Shown piece by piece: positions 5,397 to 9,106 of a stretch of 9,106 nucleotides of DNA. Source of the stretch: Lentisphaerota bacterium. GTDB taxonomy: Bacteria > Verrucomicrobiota > Kiritimatiellia > JAAZAB01. Every line of letters starts with the position of its first letter. Positions within the stretch are counted from its first letter, which is position 1. The DNA lies in the NCBI GenBank assembly GCA_016199105.1, contig JACQHI010000318.1, forward strand, positions 1 through 9,106. The letters are read 5' to 3'. The notes beneath the pieces were generated by a model. That model was not told the origin of the DNA, did no database searches, and saw only the letters and a list, made by a program, of their open reading frames with translations. The position numbers and the translations under genes are program-made.

Positions 5397-6515
5397 ATGA
5401 AAAACATTGCCCTTCGACTCTTCGCCCTGCTGTTGGGCGTGTCCGCGCTGACGGCCCGGGCCGCCACGGAACTCCGCATCAAGGACATCGCCCGGATCGC
5501 GGAAACCGAACCCATGGAATTGATCGGCTACGGCCTGGTCGTGGGCCTGAACGGCACCGGCGACAAGGATCTGACCATGACCAAGCAGACCCTCGCCAAC
5601 GTTTTGGAGAATTTCCTGATGTCCGTTGACATCAAGGACATCAAGAGCAAGAACGTGGCGGCGGTGATGGTCACGGCCAAGCTCAACCCCTTCCATCATG
5701 CGGGCGACAAGGCGGACATCACCGTGAGTTCCATCGGCGACGCCCGCTCGCTCCAGGGCGGCCAGCTCCTCATGACGCCCCTGCTCGATCCGGAAGGCAA
5801 GGTCTATGCGCTGGCCCAGGGCAGCCTGACGGTGGGCGGCTACAACGTCGGCGTGGGCGGACCCGGCGGGGCCCAGATCATCAAAAACACGCCCACCTCC
5901 GGAACGATCGCCGGCGGGGCCATGCTGAAATACGGAAACTCCATCGCTTTCCACGACACCGGCATTCTGCGGCTGGTGCTGCGCCATCCCGATTTCACCA
6001 CCGCCGAACGGACCGCCGACGTGATCAACAAGACCTTCAACGGCATCGCGCTGGCCAAGGATGCCGGCACGATCCTGGTGGAAATCCCGCAGAACACGCT
6101 CGACAGCGACCAGGTGGCGACCTTCATCGCGGGGCTGGAACTGCTTCCGGTCAAACCCGATACCAAGGCCAAAATCATCATCAACGAACGCACCGGCACC
6201 ATTGTGATGGGCAACGACGTCAAGATCGCCCCGGCCGTGGTCGCCCACGAGAACCTGACCGTGAGCATTAAGTCCGAACTGACGGCCTCCCAGCCCACCG
6301 CCCCATTCGGTGGCGGGGCTCCGATCGTGATGGAAGGCGTCACCACGCGCGTGGACAATCCCAAGGCCAAAATACTGGCTCTCGAAGAAACCGCGACCGT
6401 GCAGGAACTGGCCAACAACCTGAATAATCTCGGCGCCACCACGAGCGACCTGATCGCCATTCTGGAAGCCCTGTCGCAGGCCGGCGCGTTGCAGGTCGAA
6501 ATCGTCACGATGTAA
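5397..6515 (+). CDS. flgI: FlgI, P-ring protein
   Basis: FlgI assembles the periplasmic P ring, the rod bushing in the peptidoglycan layer. The 372-residue product has a standard signal peptide ending at ARA22-AT, then RIKDIARI, LIGYGLVVGLNGTGD at about 42-56, KNVAAVMVTAKLNPF, VYALAQGSLTVGG, IINERTGTIVMG, SQPTAPFGGG and LNNLGATTSDLIAILEALSQAGAL, all matching E. coli FlgI segment by segment. Length is as expected. AGGAA at 5385-5389 lies 7 nt before the ATG, overlapping the flgH stop. The protein has no cysteine at all, whereas E. coli FlgI is stabilised by one disulfide; both positions are replaced here (PAVVAHE and SQAGAL). Unlike flgA and flgH its signal peptide carries no repeat DNA. Confidence 0.98.
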   Translation: MKNIALRLFALLLGVSALTARAATELRIKDIARIAETEPMELIGYGLVVGLNGTGDKDLTMTKQTLANVLENFLMSVDIKDIKSKNVAAVMVTAKLNPFHHAGDKADITVSSIGDARSLQGGQLLMTPLLDPEGKVYALAQGSLTVGGYNVGVGGPGGAQIIKNTPTSGTIAGGAMLKYGNSIAFHDTGILRLVLRHPDFTTAERTADVINKTFNGIALAKDAGTILVEIPQNTLDSDQVATFIAGLELLPVKPDTKAKIIINERTGTIVMGNDVKIAPAVVAHENLTVSIKSELTASQPTAPFGGGAPIVMEGVTTRVDNPKAKILALEETATVQELANNLNNLGATTSDLIAILEALSQAGALQVEIVTM

Positions 6516-6525
6516 GAGGATGCTC

Positions 6526-6933
6526 ATGGATCCCACCGCTATTTCCTCCACCAACCTTCAGTCCAATGCGGCAAGCGGTCCCATTCGGACGAGAGTCCCC
6601 GATCTCCCGATCGGGGCCAACGTCCCTCACGGGAGATGGGACCCACGCCCTATTCCCGCCACAAACGTTAGCGCCGCCGTTTCCCGAACGCCCGCCGCGG
6701 ACAAGGAAAAGGCCGTGCTGAAACAGGCGTGCGCGGACATCGAGGGCATCTTCCTCAGCATCCTGCTCAAAGAGGGCCTGCAAGCCTCGCCGATGAAGGC
6801 AGAAGCGGAAACCCCCGGCGGCCACGAACAGATTCAGGGCTACGCCATCGAACAAGCGGCCCGCGACCTGGGCCAGCAGGGGTCCTTTGGCATCGCCGAT
6901 GCTTTGTACGAAGAATTATCCAGTTTGAAATAA
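6526..6933 (+). CDS. flgJ: FlgJ-like rod-binding protein, single domain
   Basis: The 135-residue product has the FlgJ N-terminal rod-binding domain at about residues 58-133: EKAVLKQACADIEGIFLSILLKEGL matches the family's A-x-x-F-E-x-x-F-L-x-x-(M/L)-L-K pattern, and GYAIEQAARDLGQQGSFGIADALYEEL is its C-terminal part. The proteobacterial peptidoglycan hydrolase domain is absent, so another enzyme must open the wall for the rod. The ATG at 6526 is preferred to 6520 because GAGG at 6516-6519 is at proper distance from it only. Residues about 18-39 are encoded by a palindromic repeat that also occurs, inverted, in the lipoprotein gene. There is no signal peptide, as expected for this family. The gap after flgI is about 10 nt. 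Confidence 0.88.
   Translation: MDPTAISSTNLQSNAASGPIRTRVPDLPIGANVPHGRWDPRPIPATNVSAAVSRTPAADKEKAVLKQACADIEGIFLSILLKEGLQASPMKAEAETPGGHEQIQGYAIEQAARDLGQQGSFGIADALYEELSSLK
6578..6642. repeat. Palindromic repeat element inside flgJ
   Basis: The element is bounded by 7-bp inverted arms, gtcccat (6578-6584) and atgggac (6636-6642). It contains ccccgat/atcgggg at 6597-6603/6610-6616 and the competing arms ctcccg/cgggag at 6604-6609/6630-6635. Bases 6615-6634 are the perfect reverse complement of 582-601 in the lipoprotein gene. It is read in frame through a proline-rich linker of FlgJ. Confidence 0.7.
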
Positions 6934-6938
6934 CACCC

Positions 6939-7397
6939 ATGAAAATCGCTCAGCCAGTCATGCCGGAAAACGAAAGGCAGGAACATCTCTCCCGCCTGAA
7001 CGAGTGCCTCGAGGAAGTGGAGAAGACGGGTTACGATCTTCGCAAGGCCTTGATGGAGCACAATATAGAGTCCATCTGGTCAGCCATTACCCTCCAGGAA
7101 AGAGCCGTGGCCAGGCTGGACGAACTCCGGCAGGCGCTCGATCGGAGCGGCACAACAGTCTCCGTCGGAAATACCGCCCTGCCCCGGACGGAACCGGAAA
7201 AAAAGGTCCGGCAAACCCTGACCCGGACTCGCATGATCCAGCGCATGAACCGGCGCCTCACCGAAGTGTTCCTCGAGGTCATGGACAGGACTTTTGCCGC
7301 GCTGAAAGGTTATGCCCAGGCCCCCGCCCTGACCTATGGAGCGAACGGCGGCTTGGAATCCACAACGATGCCGTTGTTCGTTCAGCAAACAGGATAA
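6939..7397 (+). CDS. flgN: FlgN-like export chaperone
   Basis: The 152-residue product is mostly helical: residues about 12-65 (LSRLNECLEEVEKTGYDLRKAL and onward with SIWSAITLQERAVARLDELRQAL) and about 85-125 form the long coiled-coil helices typical of FlgN. FlgN is the cytosolic chaperone for the hook-filament junction proteins FlgK and FlgL. The gene lies directly before flgK (6-nt gap) and 5 nt after flgJ, the usual place in many bacteria. No ribosome binding site is visible before the ATG at 6939, so translation may depend on coupling to flgJ; an ATG at 6960 is no better. The C-terminus LESTTMPLFVQQTG is flexible. The family is poorly conserved, so the call leans on helix pattern and position. 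Confidence 0.75.
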   Translation: MKIAQPVMPENERQEHLSRLNECLEEVEKTGYDLRKALMEHNIESIWSAITLQERAVARLDELRQALDRSGTTVSVGNTALPRTEPEKKVRQTLTRTRMIQRMNRRLTEVFLEVMDRTFAALKGYAQAPALTYGANGGLESTTMPLFVQQTG

Positions 7398-7403
7398 ACC
7401 GCC

Positions 7404-8831
7404 ATGATCTCATTGAATAATCTGCTCGAAATCGGCGCGACCGCCATGCAAGCGAGTAAATTACGGATGTCCGTGGTCTCGCACAACGTGGCCAACGTGG
7501 CCACCGAGGGCTATCATCGCCAGCGGGTGGTGCTCTCGGAACAGCCCCCGCTGGATCCCACCAATCTGTCCACGTATCGCTACTCCGTCGGCACGGGCGT
7601 CAAGGTGGAGGACATCGTCCGCGAATACGATCTCCTCATGGAGAACCGCTTGCGGGGGGAAACGTCCAGTTACAATTATCAGAAACAACTGTCCACAGTG
7701 CTGACCGACGCCGAAGCGCTCCTGACCGGCAGCGAGACTTCCAATTTCACCGTTCGACTCAGCGAGTTCTGGAACGCATGGCAGGATCTTTCCAACCATC
7801 CGGAAAGCCTCGCCTTCCGCAACATTCTGCTCCAGAGAACCGAGGCCCTGACGGACCAGTTCAACATGATGGCCGCCCAGATCGGCGATCATCGCGCGGA
7901 CATCCTCACCGGCACGACCCTGGGCATTCCCCCCGCCTCGGGCGCCATCGCGGATGACGTGACCGCCATCAACACGTATGCCCTGGAAATCGCCAATCTG
8001 AACGACAAAATCAGGATCATGGCCGTCAGCGGCAACGACGTGAACGATTTGCTGGACCAGCGCGATGCGCTGGTGAACCAGATCGCCGAAAAGGTCAACC
8101 TCACCCTCACCCGCGAAGCCGACGCCACCTACACCCTGACCGTGGACGGCCAAACGCTGGTCAGCGGCGCCACGACCAACGCCATCAGCATCACCAACGA
8201 CAATCCCATCGCGCTGGAACTCAACGGCGCCGCCATCGTCCCGACCTCCGGCGCCATCGCCGGCTGGATCGCCGGCGCGGCCAAGTTCGATTCGCTGCGA
8301 GCCGATCTCGACACGTTGGCCCTGGAACTGGTGGCGCAGGTCAACGCGCTGCATTTCACCGGCTACGACCTGAACGGCGTCACCGGCGTTAATTTCTTCA
8401 ACCCCCTCACGACGGGCGCCGCCGATATCGCCCTGGATGCCGGCCTGGTCAACACGCCTGAAAACATCGCCGCCGCCGCCACGCTGCACGCCCTGGGCGT
8501 GCCCAATGTCGGCGACGGCGCCATCGCCCTGCAGATCGCCGATTTGGAGACGACCCGGCTGGCGGCGCTGAACAATCTTTCCGCCGCCGCCTATTACACC
8601 AATATGGTGACCACCCTCGGCGCCGAGTCGCAAACGGCCGCGGACCTGGCCAACAACGGCGACGCGGTGGTGACCACCCTTCAGAACACCATCCTGAGCA
8701 ACACCGGCGTGAACATGGACCAGGAAATGGTGGACATGCTGTCCGCGCAGCGCGCCTTTCAGGCCGCGTCAAAACTCATCAACGCGGCGGACGAGATGAT
8801 GGATGTGGTCATTAACCGGCTTAAAGCCTGA
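7404..8831 (+). CDS. flgK: FlgK, hook-filament junction protein 1
   Basis: FlgK joins hook to filament at the cell exterior after type III export. The 475-residue product has the N-terminal D0 signature SHNVANVATEGYHRQRVVL at about 26-44, the D1 helices with ENRLRGETSSYNYQKQLSTVL and SNFTVRLSEFWNAWQDLSNHPES (about 73-133), a central variable region, and the C-terminal GVNMDQEMVDMLSAQRAFQAASKLINAADEMMDVVI. The length is somewhat below E. coli FlgK (547), the difference lying in the central domain. AGGA at 7391-7394 precedes the ATG by 9 nt and overlaps the flgN stop region. The central part (about 170-400) is alanine- and glycine-rich with two SGAIA motifs. Neither end contains repeat DNA. Confidence 0.96.
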   Translation: MISLNNLLEIGATAMQASKLRMSVVSHNVANVATEGYHRQRVVLSEQPPLDPTNLSTYRYSVGTGVKVEDIVREYDLLMENRLRGETSSYNYQKQLSTVLTDAEALLTGSETSNFTVRLSEFWNAWQDLSNHPESLAFRNILLQRTEALTDQFNMMAAQIGDHRADILTGTTLGIPPASGAIADDVTAINTYALEIANLNDKIRIMAVSGNDVNDLLDQRDALVNQIAEKVNLTLTREADATYTLTVDGQTLVSGATTNAISITNDNPIALELNGAAIVPTSGAIAGWIAGAAKFDSLRADLDTLALELVAQVNALHFTGYDLNGVTGVNFFNPLTTGAADIALDAGLVNTPENIAAAATLHALGVPNVGDGAIALQIADLETTRLAALNNLSAAAYYTNMVTTLGAESQTAADLANNGDAVVTTLQNTILSNTGVNMDQEMVDMLSAQRAFQAASKLINAADEMMDVVINRLKA

Positions 8832-8858
8832 CGCAAACCGAGAAAGAAAGGGACGCAC

Positions 8859-9071
8859 ATGATCCGCACACTCCCGTCGATGGAACCACAGACCCAGAGC
8901 CTTGGAGCGCCCGGTCTTCTGGTCCGTTTCAACACGACGCTCACCCTGCTCAGCGCGCATTTCGACGAATGCCTGAACGCGCTCGATCGGCCGGGGGGCG
9001 GCGCGAAGAACCCCCAGGGACAGGCCTGGCGAAGCCCCCGCCGCGAACGCCTTTTTGCCCAGCGGATCTGA
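8859..9071 (+). CDS. Small protein of unknown function after flgK
   Basis: I do not recognise this 70-residue protein. It is probably real: AAGGGA at 8848-8853 sits 5 nt before the ATG, the third codon positions are strongly G/C like those of flgK, and the gap from flgK is only 27 nt. Residues 18-42 (GLLVRFNTTLTLLSAHFDECLNALD) could form one amphipathic helix or strand-helix pair; the C-terminus is basic and glycine/proline rich (RPGGGAKNPQGQAW and RSPRRERLF). There is no signal peptide or clear membrane segment. It sits where flgL often follows flgK, so a flagellar role is likely by position only. Confidence 0.5.
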   Translation: MIRTLPSMEPQTQSLGAPGLLVRFNTTLTLLSAHFDECLNALDRPGGGAKNPQGQAWRSPRRERLFAQRI

Positions 9072-9077
9072 CGTGTT

Positions 9078-9106
9078 ATGAAGGTTCCGCCCACCAGACC
9101 CAAGAC
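9078..9106 (+). CDS. Possible start of a downstream gene, cut by the window edge
   Basis: An ATG at 9078 opens a frame beginning MKVPPTRPK that runs off the edge, 6 nt after the preceding stop. No ribosome binding site is visible and nine residues do not identify a product. It does not look like the usual FlgL N-terminus. flgL would be the expected gene about here from the order of the operon. Confidence 0.25.

Noticed and set aside
5373..6554. Long open frame on the minus strand opposite flgI
   Set aside because: It mirrors the codon structure of flgI, which matches its family along its whole length. The minus frame has no recognisable motif and is rich in H, G and D, as expected from a shadow of GC-rich coding.
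7461..8633. Long open frame on the minus strand opposite flgK
   Set aside because: Same reason: flgK is clear on the + strand, and the minus product is low-complexity (G, D, V, Q) with no motif.
1..9106. Insertion sequences, phage genes, toxin-antitoxin or defence systems
   Set aside because: No transposase, integrase, tRNA, toxin or nuclease motif was seen; the gene content is flagellar throughout.

Overview
The window is a segment of a flagellar operon, with every supported gene on the + strand. It encodes the distal rod, the P and L rings and their assembly factors, and the first hook-filament junction protein. The set of both a P ring (FlgI) and an L ring (FlgH) points to a diderm bacterium. 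The GC-rich sequence, together with short palindromic repeats around the core acaggctggaagcctgt and low-complexity repeats such as aatccaaaatctaaaatcc, reminds me of PVC-superphylum genomes (Planctomycetota, Verrucomicrobiota, Kiritimatiellota or Lentisphaerota). That placement is from memory and is an inference only.

Layout: 1-136 is a gene-free leader with a dispersed repeat. 137-487 encodes a small protein of unknown function ending in an HCPCGRH motif. It overlaps by ATGA a lipoprotein gene (484-1347). 1411-1749 is a short gene whose C-terminal half looks like the anti-sigma-28 factor FlgM. Its stop codon lies at the base of a 25-bp perfect hairpin (1746-1813), which probably ends or attenuates this first block. 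After about 150 bases without a gene comes the main run: flgF (1965-2690), flgG (2722-3504), flgA (3549-4631), flgH (4628-5386), flgI (5397-6515), a single-domain flgJ (6526-6933), flgN (6939-7397) and flgK (7404-8831). A small unknown gene (8859-9071) and the first codons of another frame (9078 to the edge) follow. flgL would be expected about here.

How the genes work together: FlgF and FlgG build the rod. FlgJ binds the rod during assembly but carries no muramidase. FlgA chaperones FlgI into the P ring. FlgH makes the L ring, apparently without the usual lipid anchor. FlgN chaperones FlgK. The FlgM-like protein would hold back late genes until the hook is finished. The lipoprotein may be an accessory outer-membrane part.

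The most unusual signal is that dispersed palindromic or low-complexity repeat DNA lies in frame inside the N-terminal regions of four genes: the lipoprotein, flgA, flgH and flgJ. In each case it falls in a tolerant place, upstream of the signal-peptide core or in a linker. Two of the copies are tied to other places in the window by perfect 24-nt and 20-nt inverted matches. In the lipoprotein gene, conceptually removing 98 bp restores an ordinary short lipoprotein signal peptide that starts from a different ATG. The pattern resembles the in-frame palindromic elements known from Rickettsia genes, but here in a flagellar operon.
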